DNA from: Paenibacillus gallinarum
Lineage (GTDB): Bacteria; Bacillota; Bacilli; Paenibacillales; Paenibacillaceae
Length of the DNA: 64,000 bases
Assembly (NCBI RefSeq): GCF_014836635.1
Contig: NZ_JACSQL010000009.1
Location: forward strand, 62,001 to 126,000
Direction: 5' to 3'
Each line of letters begins with the position of its first letter. The stretch's first letter is position 1. Both the position numbers and the translations under genes were made by a program. The notes under the pieces were generated by a model. The model saw nothing but the letters and a program-made list of their open reading frames with translations. It did not search any database and was not told the origin of the DNA. Positions 37,457 through 49,885 of the stretch are shown here, in pieces.

Positions 37457-38566
37457 ATGAAGAAAATGGGATGGTTTCTGCTTTTGGGACTGGTTATTGT
37501 AATCGCAGGATGCGGAACGGTAAAAGCAACGAATGGATCAGGGTTATCTTTGAAGGCAGAGTCAAAGTACCCGGAGAATCCAAATGTAAATTTAGCTTTT
37601 GATGAGAATAATCTAGAGGAAATCTGGCTGGCTGGCGGCTGCTTCTGGGGCGTCGAAGCATATATGGCCCGTGTGTACGGCGTTTATGATGTGACATCTG
37701 GTTATGCAAATGGACACACGGAGAACCCTACTTATGAGCAGGTGATTCGCGGTAATACAGGATATGCGGAAACTGTTCATGTTACGTATGATCCAGAGCG
37801 CGTTGATTTAGAGAAGCTGCTAACTTATTATTTTAAAATCATTGATCCAACGATTCTAAATCAGCAAGGAAATGATCGGGGAGAGCAATACCGTACAGGT
37901 ATTTATTATACAAATGAGGAAGATAGAAAAGTCATAGATAAAGTTGTGGCAGCGGAACAAGAACGTTATGATGATCCAATCGTTACGGAAGTTGAGCCCC
38001 TGACCGGTTATACACTGGCAGAAGAATATCACCAAGATTATCTAGAGAAGAATCCAGACGGATATTGCCACGTTGAATTTGATTCATTAGAAAATCAGGA
38101 GATTCCTTCTCTGATCGATCCTGCTCTATATCCAAAGCCAAGTGAGGAAGAGATTAAAGCAAAATTAACGGACGAACAATATGAAGTTACTCAAGGGAAA
38201 GGCACAGAACGAGCATTCTCCAATGAATATTGGGATAATTACGAACCAGGAATTTACGTGGATGTAGTAACAGGCGAGCCTTTATTCTCATCTGCAGATA
38301 AGTATGACTCGATGTGCGGATGGCCGAGTTTTACTAAACCGATTGACCCAGCTGTTGTGCTTGAATATGAAGACACCAGTTATAACATGGTTCGCACCGA
38401 AGTAAGAAGCCGTACGGGGAACAGCCATTTAGGTCATGTATTTGAAGACGGACCAGAGGACCGTGGGGGATTAAGATATTGTATTAACAGTGCCTCCATT
38501 ACTTTTATCCCGCAAGCAGATATGGAAGCGGCCGGTTATGGATATCTGGAACATCTTACAAAATAG
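37457..38566 (+). CDS. msrAB: Bifunctional peptide methionine sulfoxide reductase MsrA-MsrB, lipoprotein
   Basis: 369 residues. An N-terminal lipobox (VIAGC, C19) anchors it to the outer face of the membrane. The MsrA domain (about 55-215) has the catalytic C62 in GCFWGVE and YHQDY near 195; it reduces the S-form of Met-SO. The MsrB domain (about 228-365) has CGWPSF and the catalytic C342 in RYCINSAS, for the R-form. The zinc-binding CxxC pairs of many MsrB proteins are absent. The gene closes the ccdA-tlpA-msrAB operon, which repairs oxidised methionines in exported proteins. Confidence 0.95.
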   Translation: MKKMGWFLLLGLVIVIAGCGTVKATNGSGLSLKAESKYPENPNVNLAFDENNLEEIWLAGGCFWGVEAYMARVYGVYDVTSGYANGHTENPTYEQVIRGNTGYAETVHVTYDPERVDLEKLLTYYFKIIDPTILNQQGNDRGEQYRTGIYYTNEEDRKVIDKVVAAEQERYDDPIVTEVEPLTGYTLAEEYHQDYLEKNPDGYCHVEFDSLENQEIPSLIDPALYPKPSEEEIKAKLTDEQYEVTQGKGTERAFSNEYWDNYEPGIYVDVVTGEPLFSSADKYDSMCGWPSFTKPIDPAVVLEYEDTSYNMVRTEVRSRTGNSHLGHVFEDGPEDRGGLRYCINSASITFIPQADMEAAGYGYLEHLTK

Positions 38567-38666
38567 ATACAATATTGTACAATATATATAAGGTAAACAA
38601 GGGAGATGGTGAAAGCCATCTTCTTTGTGATGGACATATGGTCCAAGCCTTAAGAAGGAGGAGACA

Positions 38667-39434
38667 ATGTATAAACTACTTCTAGTTGATGATGAACCCA
38701 TCATCATTCGAGGAATTCGTTCCTTTGTTGATTTTGAAGCATTGTCCATCTCTGAGGTATATGAAGCCTCAAACGGGGAAGCCGCGTTAGAAATTTTCAA
38801 ACAACACGAACCTGATTTTATTTTAGCTGATATTAATATGCCGAAGATGAATGGGCTTGATTTTGCCATTGCGGTTAAGAGTCTAAAACCAGACGTGAAA
38901 ATTGCCCTGGTGACAGGCTATGATTATTTTGATTACGCTGTTTCTGCTTTAAAAGCAGGTGTGGATGATTATGTATTGAAGCCAGTTTCTAAAAAAGATA
39001 TAGAGCAAATGCTAAGGAAACTCATTGAAAAAAGACAACAAGCGGACAATTACATAGAGGTGTCACGACTTGTACAAGATTTGAAAAAGAGTACAGATAC
39101 AGCAGATGACACGGGTTATAAAGTGAAAATACAAAAAGAGATCGAAGAGAATATTGCAAATAAGGATTTTTCCTTAACGTATCTAGCAAAACAGCTCGCT
39201 CTCAGCACATCGTACCTCAGCAGTCTTTTTAAACGTCTGTACGGTCAAACCTTTCAAGAGTACATGGTAACCATGCGCCTAGAACGTGCCAAGATTCTGC
39301 TGCTCAGCACACATATGCGAGTGTATGAAATTGCAGATGCGGTTGGTTTTGAAGATCCGAACTATCTGAGTGCCTCATTCAAACGAAAGTTTATGCTATC
39401 CCCTAACCAATTTCGGGAAAAGGCACGGGAATGA
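38667..39434 (+). CDS. YesN-type response regulator with AraC DNA-binding domain
   Basis: 255 residues. The N-terminal receiver domain (1-120) begins LLVDDEPIIIRG; its phosphoacceptor aspartate lies in ILADINMPKMNG (D near 55), with the conserved late K in LKPVSKK. The C-terminal AraC-type tandem helix-turn-helix (about 155-255) has FSLTYLAKQLALSTSYLSS and the closing pattern F-E-D-P-N-Y-L-S-A-S-F-K-R. It follows an AAGGAGGAG site and overlaps the kinase gene by four bases. Likely targets are the GH53 gene downstream or the repair operon upstream. Confidence 0.94.
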   Translation: MYKLLLVDDEPIIIRGIRSFVDFEALSISEVYEASNGEAALEIFKQHEPDFILADINMPKMNGLDFAIAVKSLKPDVKIALVTGYDYFDYAVSALKAGVDDYVLKPVSKKDIEQMLRKLIEKRQQADNYIEVSRLVQDLKKSTDTADDTGYKVKIQKEIEENIANKDFSLTYLAKQLALSTSYLSSLFKRLYGQTFQEYMVTMRLERAKILLLSTHMRVYEIADAVGFEDPNYLSASFKRKFMLSPNQFREKARE

Positions 39435-41164
39435 GGATGCCACGTTTCTTTATATTTAAAAAACTGCGTGTTCAAATCGCTCTCCACTATATTGTTTCAA
39501 GTGTGCTGACCCTGCTTTTTATCGGAATTATTCTTTACTTTAGCATTGCATCCATTGTTCAGAAAGAAGCAACCACGAATACGGAAAATGCAGTGGAGCA
39601 GAGCGGAATGTATATAGATTTGTATATTGACCGGCTAAAAGCTCTCTCGTGGTTGCTTGCGGAAAATCCGCAGCTTGTCGATTATTTTTCAAATACAGAC
39701 CGGCAGCAAGCAGACAAAGAAATGATTCTTAGCATGATTGATACATCCATAGCTACAGATCCGTTCATTGAGTCGATTGTCATAGTCAGTAAGGACGGGC
39801 AAATTATCTCGAATGAATCCGGTTTATCGATGAGCATGTCCAGCAATATGATGAAAGAAGCTTGGTATGTATCGGCCATTGATAATGGGAACGTTCCTGT
39901 TCTAACTTCGGCGCGCATGCAGGATTTTAGTATGGATAAAGATAATTGGGTCATCTCGCTCAGTCGTGAAATTAAAAATGAACAGGGCAGAAATATTGGT
40001 GTTCTTCTCATTGATGTTCAGTACAAAGTAATAGAAGACTATCTAGAGAATTTAGATTTAGGACATACGGGCTTTTCTTTTATTCTAAATGCCAACCATG
40101 AGGTCGTATATCATGAAGATCCTGCATATTTTCAAAATCAAATCAAACAGCAGGAACTGTATGAAATTGCTCTAGATCCAGCAGCTTATGATCAGACAGA
40201 GCAGACCTTCACACATCTGTATTCCTTACGTAATGCAGACTGGATTTTTGCAGGGGTATCATCCCAAGATGAACTGACCGCAATTAAAAATAAATTGTTT
40301 AACATTTTCATCCTCTTCGGCTTCGTATTTCTCGTTATCGCAACGGTCAGTGTCGTTCTTTTTACAGGCAGGATTACCACGCCTTTTCGGAAATTAGAGC
40401 GAGCCATGCAAGATATTGAACAAGGACTTACAGAGATAAAGGTTGATAGCAGAGGATGTTATGAAGCGCAAAGCCTTTCTCGGCACTTTAACGGTATGAT
40501 GATGGAGATTAGAAAACTAATGCAGGAGATTACGGACAAAGAAAAGGATTTACGGCGCTTGGAAATCAGCACACTGCATAGTCAGATCAATCCCCATTTT
40601 CTCTATAATACGCTTGATACCATCGTGTGGATGGCAGAGTTTAATGATAGTGAGAAAGTCATTGAAATGACGAAAGCGTTGGCACAATTTTTCCGTTTAT
40701 CTTTAAGCGGAGGAAATGAGCTGACGACGGTGGAGAATGAACTCGATCATGTAAGGCAGTATCTATTTATTCAAAAGGAACGTTACGGCGATAGGCTTGT
40801 CTATACCATCGATTGTGACCCCTCCTTATCACGAGTACAGATGCCTAAGATTATCTTACAGCCGATTGTTGAGAATGCACTGTATCACGGGATACGGGGA
40901 CTGGATCGTCAAGGTATAATCGAGGTTCGCGCAGAGATGGATGAAGACCAAGTTATTTTTACAGTTCGGGATAATGGAGATGGATTTGATAAAGACGCAC
41001 TATTGCAAAATCGAGCGAATCAATCGACAAAACTTGGCGGTGTCGGAATTAAAAACGTAGATGAGCGTATTCAGTTGTATTACGGCCAAAAGTATGGGGT
41101 AAACATCCATTCAGATCATAATGGGACAACCGTGCGCATCGTAATATCAAAGACGCTGGATTGA
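39431..41164 (+). CDS. YesM-type sensor histidine kinase
   Basis: 577 residues; the ATG overlaps the upstream TGA (ATGA). Two transmembrane helices (about 18-40 and 287-310) flank an extracellular dCache-like sensor. A HAMP region, the His_kinase phosphoacceptor H in HSQINPHFLYNTLD near 385 and a HATPase domain (IVENALYHGIRG, DNGDGF, GVGIKNV) follow. This class mostly senses extracellular carbohydrates. The S-layer galactanase gene lies directly downstream, so galactan products are a possible signal. A good terminator follows. Confidence 0.94.
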   Translation: MRMPRFFIFKKLRVQIALHYIVSSVLTLLFIGIILYFSIASIVQKEATTNTENAVEQSGMYIDLYIDRLKALSWLLAENPQLVDYFSNTDRQQADKEMILSMIDTSIATDPFIESIVIVSKDGQIISNESGLSMSMSSNMMKEAWYVSAIDNGNVPVLTSARMQDFSMDKDNWVISLSREIKNEQGRNIGVLLIDVQYKVIEDYLENLDLGHTGFSFILNANHEVVYHEDPAYFQNQIKQQELYEIALDPAAYDQTEQTFTHLYSLRNADWIFAGVSSQDELTAIKNKLFNIFILFGFVFLVIATVSVVLFTGRITTPFRKLERAMQDIEQGLTEIKVDSRGCYEAQSLSRHFNGMMMEIRKLMQEITDKEKDLRRLEISTLHSQINPHFLYNTLDTIVWMAEFNDSEKVIEMTKALAQFFRLSLSGGNELTTVENELDHVRQYLFIQKERYGDRLVYTIDCDPSLSRVQMPKIILQPIVENALYHGIRGLDRQGIIEVRAEMDEDQVIFTVRDNGDGFDKDALLQNRANQSTKLGGVGIKNVDERIQLYYGQKYGVNIHSDHNGTTVRIVISKTLD

Positions 41165-41191
41165 AATGAACTTATATATTAGATGCTAGGT

Positions 41192-41224
41192 GTCGTTTCC
41201 TTTAAACAGGAAGCGGCTTTTTTT
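41192..41224 (+). terminator. Terminator after the two-component genes
   Basis: GTCGTTTCCT (41192-41201) pairs with AGGAAGCGGC (41208-41217), including G-U pairs, followed by seven T. Confidence 0.85.
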
Positions 41225-41325
41225 CGTTTGTCAGGAGTGGTTTGTGTGAGGTGAATGCTTGCATAAGGATACAAAATGTTTCATTTACATACGTTACCCG
41301 CCATATATTCTCTTGTATATTTAGA

Positions 41326-41339
41326 TGTAAGTGCTTACA
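41326..41339 (+). promoter_or_regulatory. Likely catabolite-responsive element (CcpA site)
   Basis: TGTAAGTGCTTACA is a palindrome with perfect TGTAAG/CTTACA arms and differs from the cre consensus at one central base. It lies 54 bases before the galactanase start, where it could overlap the promoter or leader. Confidence 0.6.
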
Positions 41340-41365
41340 AGAGGAGAAAGTCTCTTTTGTAGTGA

Positions 41366-44563
<3,198 letters not shown>

Positions 44564-44592
44564 ATGTAGAACGTTCACTTTCGGTGTACGTT

Positions 44593-44636
44593 AAGATGCG
44601 GTACAGGGATGACATCCACTGTGCCGTATTCTTGTT
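44593..44636 (+). terminator. Terminator of the galactanase gene
   Basis: TGCGGTACAG and CTGTGCCGTA pair with one mismatch and one G-U pair around a short loop with ATG/CAT. The T run is broken (TTCTTG). Confidence 0.55.
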
Positions 44637-44829
44637 ATTCTTTGATGGAATGCAATCCTAACAATCAGTAAAATTTACAGAGTTTTCTATTATTTAAAAG
44701 TAGGTAAAATAGTGATATGCTAGGTACAGGTTCAATTCATCTAGAAAAGGTGTGCAAAAGGCAGTATTATCGCATGAATGATAGCGCATACATCTTTTCT
44801 TCAAATACTAGCGTATAAGGACGGTAATT

Positions 44830-46335
44830 ATGAGCAACAGACAAACCGAAACAGACGTAATCTTAATTGGTGCTGGAATCATGAGTGCGACTTTAGGGAC
44901 ATTGCTAAAAGAATTAGTACCGAACTGGAACATTAAAGTATTTGAAAAGTTAGCAAGTGCAGGTGAGGAAAGCTCTAACGAGTGGAACAATGCAGGAACG
45001 GGTCATGCCGCACTCTGCGAGCTTAACTACACAACTGAAAAAGCGGACGGCTCGATAGATATTAGTAAAGCAGTAAATGTGAATGAACAGTTTCAAGTAT
45101 CTATGCAGTTTTGGTCTTATCTAGTAAAGAGTAATTTGATTCGCAATCCACATGATTTCATCATGCCATTACCCCATATCAGTCTAGTACATGGCGAAAA
45201 AGATGTAGCATTTTTGAAAAAACGTTATGAAACGATGATAGGCAATCCTTTGTTTCAAGGCTTGGAATTTTCTAGTGATCCGAAGAAACTGAAAGAATGG
45301 ATTCCGCTTATTATGAAAGAACGTAAATCAAGTGAGCCTATTGCTGCCACAAAGATGGAAATGGGTACGGATGTGAACTTTGGCGCTTTAACACGCATGT
45401 TATTTGGCCACTTAAAGAACAAAAACGTTGATATCAAATATAAACATAGTGTCGAAGATATAAAACGAAACAGTAACGGATCTTGGGAACTAAAAGTACG
45501 AAATGGCAACGGACAGGTCGAACGTCATACAGCTAAATTTGTTTTTGTTGGCGGCGGCGGGGGCAGTCTTCCATTACTACAAAAGTCAGGAATTCCCGAA
45601 GGAAAACATATTGGCGGCTTCCCGATTAGCGGACTATTCATGGTATGTAATAACCCGGAAGTTATCGCAAAACATCATGCTAAAGTGTATGGCAAAGCTA
45701 AAGTGGGTGCACCACCCATGTCAGTTCCGCATCTGGATACTAGATTTATTGATAATAAAAAGTCATTACTTTTTGGGCCGTTTGCCGGCTTCTCGCCAAA
45801 ATTTTTAAAAACCGGATCTATGTTCGATTTGATCGGTTCAGTAAAACCAAACAATGTACTCACGATGCTCGCAGCTGGAGCTAAAAATATGTCTTTAACA
45901 AAATACCTCATTCAACAAGTGATGTTATCCAAAGAAAAACGGATGGAAGAGTTGCGAGAATTCATTCCAGATGCCAAAAGTGAAGATTGGGATTTGCTTG
46001 TATCGGGGCAGCGCGTCCAAGTCATTAAAGATACCGCGGCTGGCGGCAAAGGAACACTGCAATTTGGTACAGAAGTGGTAAGTGCCTCCGATGGCTCAAT
46101 TGCTGCTTTACTGGGTGCTTCTCCAGGGGCTTCAACTGCTGTTCCTGTTATGCTTGAAGTTATTGAGAAATGTTTCCCTGAGCATTTGAATAATTGGAAA
46201 CCGAAATTAAAAGAAATGATTCCTTCTTACGGAATGTCTTTAATGAAAAATCCTGATCTCATCCATCAAATTCATACCTCCACTGCACGGACACTTGGTC
46301 TAAACAACGGTGAATTGCAATCGTTGATCAAATAA
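44830..46335 (+). CDS. mqo: Malate:quinone oxidoreductase
   Basis: 501 residues. The N-terminal FAD-binding motif is [18 protein letters not shown] (about 9-26). Family-typical segments follow: [19 protein letters not shown], the glycine run [15 protein letters not shown] and [12 protein letters not shown] near the C-terminus. This peripheral membrane flavoenzyme oxidises L-malate to oxaloacetate and passes electrons to the quinone pool. Length and start (AAGGACGG before ATG) are normal. It is monocistronic. Confidence 0.96.
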   Translation: MSNRQTETDVILIGAGIMSATLGTLLKELVPNWNIKVFEKLASAGEESSNEWNNAGTGHAALCELNYTTEKADGSIDISKAVNVNEQFQVSMQFWSYLVKSNLIRNPHDFIMPLPHISLVHGEKDVAFLKKRYETMIGNPLFQGLEFSSDPKKLKEWIPLIMKERKSSEPIAATKMEMGTDVNFGALTRMLFGHLKNKNVDIKYKHSVEDIKRNSNGSWELKVRNGNGQVERHTAKFVFVGGGGGSLPLLQKSGIPEGKHIGGFPISGLFMVCNNPEVIAKHHAKVYGKAKVGAPPMSVPHLDTRFIDNKKSLLFGPFAGFSPKFLKTGSMFDLIGSVKPNNVLTMLAAGAKNMSLTKYLIQQVMLSKEKRMEELREFIPDAKSEDWDLLVSGQRVQVIKDTAAGGKGTLQFGTEVVSASDGSIAALLGASPGASTAVPVMLEVIEKCFPEHLNNWKPKLKEMIPSYGMSLMKNPDLIHQIHTSTARTLGLNNGELQSLIK

Positions 46336-46340
46336 TGCAC

Positions 46341-46388
46341 ACAGGCATCGTTCCCGCTAAGAAGCGGAGAACGATGCCTGTTATTATA
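46341..46388. terminator. Hairpin between mqo and the convergent FGE-like gene
   Basis: ACAGGCATCGTTC (46341-46353) pairs with GAACGATGCCTGT (46369-46381); a CCGCT/AGCGG stem lies within the loop. The T run is weak on the plus strand. Confidence 0.8.
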
Positions 46389-46416
46389 TATACGATCTTA
46401 TTTGGTTAGCGGGTCT

Positions 46417-47442
46417 CTACTTATAATCAGCGACACAGCGAAATCCGATATTTCCGGTTGAGCTGTCAGGCGTATTGGAACTGCGAGCAGCAACCCGATA
46501 TCGATTGCAGTAGGAGCTGTGACACAAGTAAGATCCTCCTCGCATAACTTTGTGTGATCCATGTTCCGGTCCTTCAGGATTAACCCTGTTACCGAGAATA
46601 CCCGCCTCTGAGCTAAACCAGTCGGAGCACCATTCCCATACATTCCCCACTACATTATAGAGTCCATATCCATTTGATTCGAAGGAGTGAACAGGCGCAG
46701 TACCCACGTACCCATCGCTCGCGTGATTCTTTTCAGGGAATTTACCTTGCCATATATTGCACCTATGCTGTCCACTTGGTCTTAGTGAATCACCCCAAGG
46801 ATAGCCCTTCTGAACCAATCCTCCGCGAGCAGCATACTCCCACTCTGCTTCGCTCGGAAGACGCTTCCCTGCCCAATGGCAGTAGTTGACGGCATCGTTC
46901 CAGGATACGTGAATGACCGGATGGTCTCCGCGTCCCTCAATCGTAGAACCAATCCCTTCGGGCTGATACCAATAGGCACCAGGGATGCCCTTCCACCAGG
47001 GTGTCCCGGGGACATTCATTCTCTCCGCCAGCCCTACAGATGGAGAGACGAAAGAATGGAATACAAAGGACCATCCGTACTTTTCTGCTTCGGTAACATA
47101 GCCGGTTTCTTGGACAAAACGAATGAACTCCTCATTTGATACAGCATAAGGGTCGATATAGAAGGAATCGAGTGTAACTTCTCTGACAGGACCTTCTCCG
47201 TCAGCAGGAAATCCTTCCGAGTCATTCGTTCCCATGAGAAAGGATCCTCCGCCGAGAAGAACCATTCCTTCTGTGCTTAATTTGGTTGGGTGTATTTTAG
47301 ACCAGGAGATCGTACTTAGAACGGAATTCCGATTCACGTTGCAGCATGAGCGATTAGCGGGATCTTGTTTTGCAGCATCTGCGTCGATTTCAATCACCTC
47401 ATCCAAATTTATGGTTTGATATTTTGCATAGATTATTTCCAC
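46417..47442 (-). CDS. Formylglycine-generating enzyme (sulfatase-modifying factor)
   Basis: 341 residues, GTG start without a strong ribosome binding site. The SUMF1/FGE fold spans about 58-340: GGGSFLMGTND, RLPSEAEWEYAARGG, NVWEWCSDW and GGSYLCHSSYCNRYR. Both active-site cysteines of true formylglycine-generating enzymes are present, C307 and C312, followed by RSSNTPDSSTGNIGFR as in the human enzyme. It oxidises a cysteine of sulfatases to formylglycine using copper and oxygen. No sulfatase gene is in the window, so its client lies elsewhere. The N-terminal CCNVNRNS stretch recurs in bacterial relatives. Confidence 0.92.
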   Translation of the reverse strand: MEIIYAKYQTINLDEVIEIDADAAKQDPANRSCCNVNRNSVLSTISWSKIHPTKLSTEGMVLLGGGSFLMGTNDSEGFPADGEGPVREVTLDSFYIDPYAVSNEEFIRFVQETGYVTEAEKYGWSFVFHSFVSPSVGLAERMNVPGTPWWKGIPGAYWYQPEGIGSTIEGRGDHPVIHVSWNDAVNYCHWAGKRLPSEAEWEYAARGGLVQKGYPWGDSLRPSGQHRCNIWQGKFPEKNHASDGYVGTAPVHSFESNGYGLYNVVGNVWEWCSDWFSSEAGILGNRVNPEGPEHGSHKVMRGGSYLCHSSYCNRYRVAARSSNTPDSSTGNIGFRCVADYK

Positions 47443-47523
47443 AATAACACAAATTTGGATTATATCTAGAGGGTAAATTAGGCTGCGTTGTTCTTGATAG
47501 AATAAGCTTCATATAAATATTCC

Positions 47524-47590
47524 TAAGAAAAAAACACCTTTTTGCTAAAGGATCAGCATGTTGCCGATCTTTTAACTAAAGGTGTTTATT
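47524..47590 (-). terminator. Terminator of the minus-strand transporter/cupin unit
   Basis: Read on the minus strand, AAACACCTTTAG and CTAAAGGATC-type arms enclose further pairing and end in AAAGGTGTTTTTTTC. The arms lie at 47578-47587 and 47532-47541. Confidence 0.75.
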
Positions 47591-47612
47591 ATGAAACAAT
47601 AATAAGGAATGC

Positions 47613-48134
47613 CTACTCTGGGATTACCTCATATGCTAACTTCATGATAATCTCTTTATGCTCAGGGTATGTAGCCAAGAGCTGATCTTGTGTAAACATT
47701 TCAAAATCTCGGAATTCAAATCCAGGTGAAACCATGCATCCAACGAGGGAGAAGGTATCTTCGTCCATCACAGAGGAACCAAAGATTGAGTTTTTAGGAA
47801 CGAGAATTTGAGGAACTTCGCCTTGCTCCAAATTGATTCCTAATTTGTGCGCTTTATATTCGCCGTTCTCATCAATGACATGAATCGTAAGCGGACTTCC
47901 TGCATGATAGTACCATAGCTCGTCTGATTTCAAACGATGGAAATGGGAGATATCATTGGAACCGAGGAGAAAATAGATACTGGTATAAAGCTTTCTAGTT
48001 CCTTCAAAATTCACACTCAGTTCTTGATCTGAGGTCTGTTCCTTAGATTCGAAAGTTCTTTTATAATATCCGCCCTCTGGGTGTGGTTCGAGTCCTAGTT
48101 TGGATACATAATATTGCGCGTCTTGTCCTTGCAT
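47613..48134 (-). CDS. Cupin-fold DUF985 protein
   Basis: 173 residues, a single cupin barrel of the DUF985 group: HPEGGYYKRTF at the start, TSIYFLLGSNDISHFHRLKSDELWYYHAGSPL with the conserved His and Glu, and LVGCMVSPGFEFRDFEMF near the end. Family members bind small ligands in the barrel; no reaction is firmly established. AGGAGG on the minus strand supports the start. It sits downstream of the nucleoside transporter gene with a gap of about 40 bases and may be cotranscribed under the guanine riboswitch. Confidence 0.88.
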   Translation of the reverse strand: MQGQDAQYYVSKLGLEPHPEGGYYKRTFESKEQTSDQELSVNFEGTRKLYTSIYFLLGSNDISHFHRLKSDELWYYHAGSPLTIHVIDENGEYKAHKLGINLEQGEVPQILVPKNSIFGSSVMDEDTFSLVGCMVSPGFEFRDFEMFTQDQLLATYPEHKEIIMKLAYEVIPE

Positions 48135-48173
48135 AGCTGTATACCTCCTATAGATCTGTACTATCTTTCCATT

Positions 48174-49373
48174 TTACCAAACAAACAGTCCTACAACCAT
48201 TGCCGTTAAACTGGATACCAGCAGTCCGCTTGCTAACAGTAACCAAGTATATTTTGAAATGAAATTCGCTCTTTTATCTCCGAATAGAGCCTGCATACTG
48301 CCAAGAATAATACCGATCGTTGTAAAGTTACAGAAAGATACAAGAAACGTAGAAATAACGGCTTCTGTATGTGGAGTTAAGCCTGACATGATCTCACTTA
48401 GACTTGTCATGGCAACAAATTCATTTAAAACGATTTTCTCACCCATTAACTGACCGACTGTGAAAATTTGTGAGAAGTCTACACCCATTAAAAAGCTGAT
48501 TGGTGAGAAGATGACACCAAAGATATTTTGAAGCGTGAGCTGATCATGAAATAATCCCAAAATCGTATTGATTGCGGTAATCAGGGAGACAAAACCAATC
48601 AGCATAACGGCAATAATTAATGCCAGTTTACCGCCAGTCATCATACTTTTAGAGATCATATCGAAGAAGTTACCTTTTTCCGATTTGGACGGCGTATACA
48701 CAATATCCTCTTCTTCCGTAACACGATACGGATTTATGATAGAGGTAATAATAAGTGCTCCAATTGCATTCAATGGAATGGCTGTCAGTACGTATTTAGC
48801 GTCTAGCAGCTGTAAATAGGAACTTAGCATCGGTGCACTAACACAGGACATACTGATCATCGAAACGGTTAACAGCCGTTTGTCGCTCATTTTATTGAGC
48901 TGAGTACGTGTTACGGCCAAAGCCTCATTATTCCCAAGAAACATAACTTGTATCGAATAGAAACTTTCGAAACGTGGCGTTTTTGCTATTTTGGAGAATG
49001 CCCAACCGACCGCATTAATCAGAGCTGGCAAAATACCAAAATGAGTTAGGATATCAAAGAATACAACAACAAAGATAATCGGCATAAGTACATTCATAAA
49101 GAACGTATAGGCAGAGCCGTCAAGAGGAGCAAAATCTCCGAACACAAAATTGACACCAGACATGGAACTATCAATTAACCATAAGAAAAAGTCAGAGATC
49201 CAGGTAATCACTTGTCCGCCAATATCGGTCGATAACATAAACCAGGTTGTGACTAATTGCAGAATGAACAAGATGATGATGGGTTTTAGGGCGATTTCCC
49301 TTTTTTTGAATGACAAAAGATAGCTTAGCCCTAATAAGACAATAATTCCAACGAGGTTTATCAAAAAATACAT
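48174..49373 (-). CDS. Concentrative nucleoside transporter (NupC/CNT family)
   Basis: 399 residues with eight to ten transmembrane helices. CNT signatures are visible: VMFLGNNEALAVTR, SCVSAPMLSSYL, a late NEFVAMTSLSEIM and STFLVSFCNFTTIGIILGSMQ. It imports nucleosides with protons or sodium. The guanine riboswitch in its leader indicates purine nucleosides, especially guanosine or inosine, as likely substrates, by analogy with B. subtilis NupG. A good AAGGAGC site precedes the ATG. Confidence 0.94.
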   Translation of the reverse strand: MYFLINLVGIIVLLGLSYLLSFKKREIALKPIIILFILQLVTTWFMLSTDIGGQVITWISDFFLWLIDSSMSGVNFVFGDFAPLDGSAYTFFMNVLMPIIFVVVFFDILTHFGILPALINAVGWAFSKIAKTPRFESFYSIQVMFLGNNEALAVTRTQLNKMSDKRLLTVSMISMSCVSAPMLSSYLQLLDAKYVLTAIPLNAIGALIITSIINPYRVTEEEDIVYTPSKSEKGNFFDMISKSMMTGGKLALIIAVMLIGFVSLITAINTILGLFHDQLTLQNIFGVIFSPISFLMGVDFSQIFTVGQLMGEKIVLNEFVAMTSLSEIMSGLTPHTEAVISTFLVSFCNFTTIGIILGSMQALFGDKRANFISKYTWLLLASGLLVSSLTAMVVGLFVW

Positions 49374-49480
49374 TTTGGTTTTGCTCCTTCTGATTATCTA
49401 GGATGTGTAACATTAAAATATTTTTCTCTAAAAATAAAAGGGAGAAATAAATAAATGATATTAGCCTTATTTGTCTAATA

Positions 49481-49542
49481 AAAAAGAGAAACCCAAGAAC
49501 TACCATACTCTTCCATGAGTAGATAATAGTTCCTGGGTTTCT
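49481..49542 (-). terminator. Terminator of the guanine riboswitch
   Basis: On the minus strand, AGAAACCCAGGAACTA (49542-49527) pairs with TAGTTCTTGGGTTTCT (49502-49487), followed by a T run at 49485-49481. It lies between aptamer and start codon, the usual OFF-switch arrangement. Confidence 0.9.
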
Positions 49543-49601
49543 GCAAGAAATCAGACTCCTACAATATACATAAGAGAATGAAACACCAATACATATCACT
49601 G

Positions 49602-49667
49602 CTCATAGTCGAAACCTTTAAGGGGCTCGGTAGAAACTTGCAGGCCATATCCCTGCGATTATATGAG
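49602..49667 (-). ncRNA. Guanine riboswitch aptamer
   Basis: Read on the minus strand, P1 is CTCATA/TATGAG. The core TATAATCGC, ATATGGC, GTTTCTACCG and CGACTATGAG matches the purine riboswitch almost exactly as in B. subtilis xpt. The specificity base directly before TATGAG is C (plus-strand G at 49608), which selects guanine or hypoxanthine over adenine. A TATAAT -10 element lies upstream on the minus strand (49707-49702). Confidence 0.95.
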
Positions 49668-49823
49668 AGAAAAATTATTAATTTTTTAACGTTTGGGTTG
49701 AATTATAGCAAAATATTAAAAATTAATAAACAAGTTTAATTAATTATAGTGACATAGTGCATTGTATCCCCTTACATTTCTTCATTGCTTTCTCTTAGAT
49801 TCTCTGTTAAAGTTTAGATAGTT

Positions 49824-49845
49824 AATATTTAGACGTCTAAATATT
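49824..49845 (+). promoter_or_regulatory. Perfect palindromic operator, probably for the MarR regulator
   Basis: A 22-base perfect palindrome centred on GAC/GTC (core ATTTAGACGTCTAAAT) lies 41 bases before the SDR gene. Its size and AT-rich arms fit MarR-family sites, and a MarR gene is the second gene of the unit. Confidence 0.75.
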
Positions 49846-49885
49846 CAATATGAAGATAACTTTTTAGTTATAGGAGGCTTTTATA

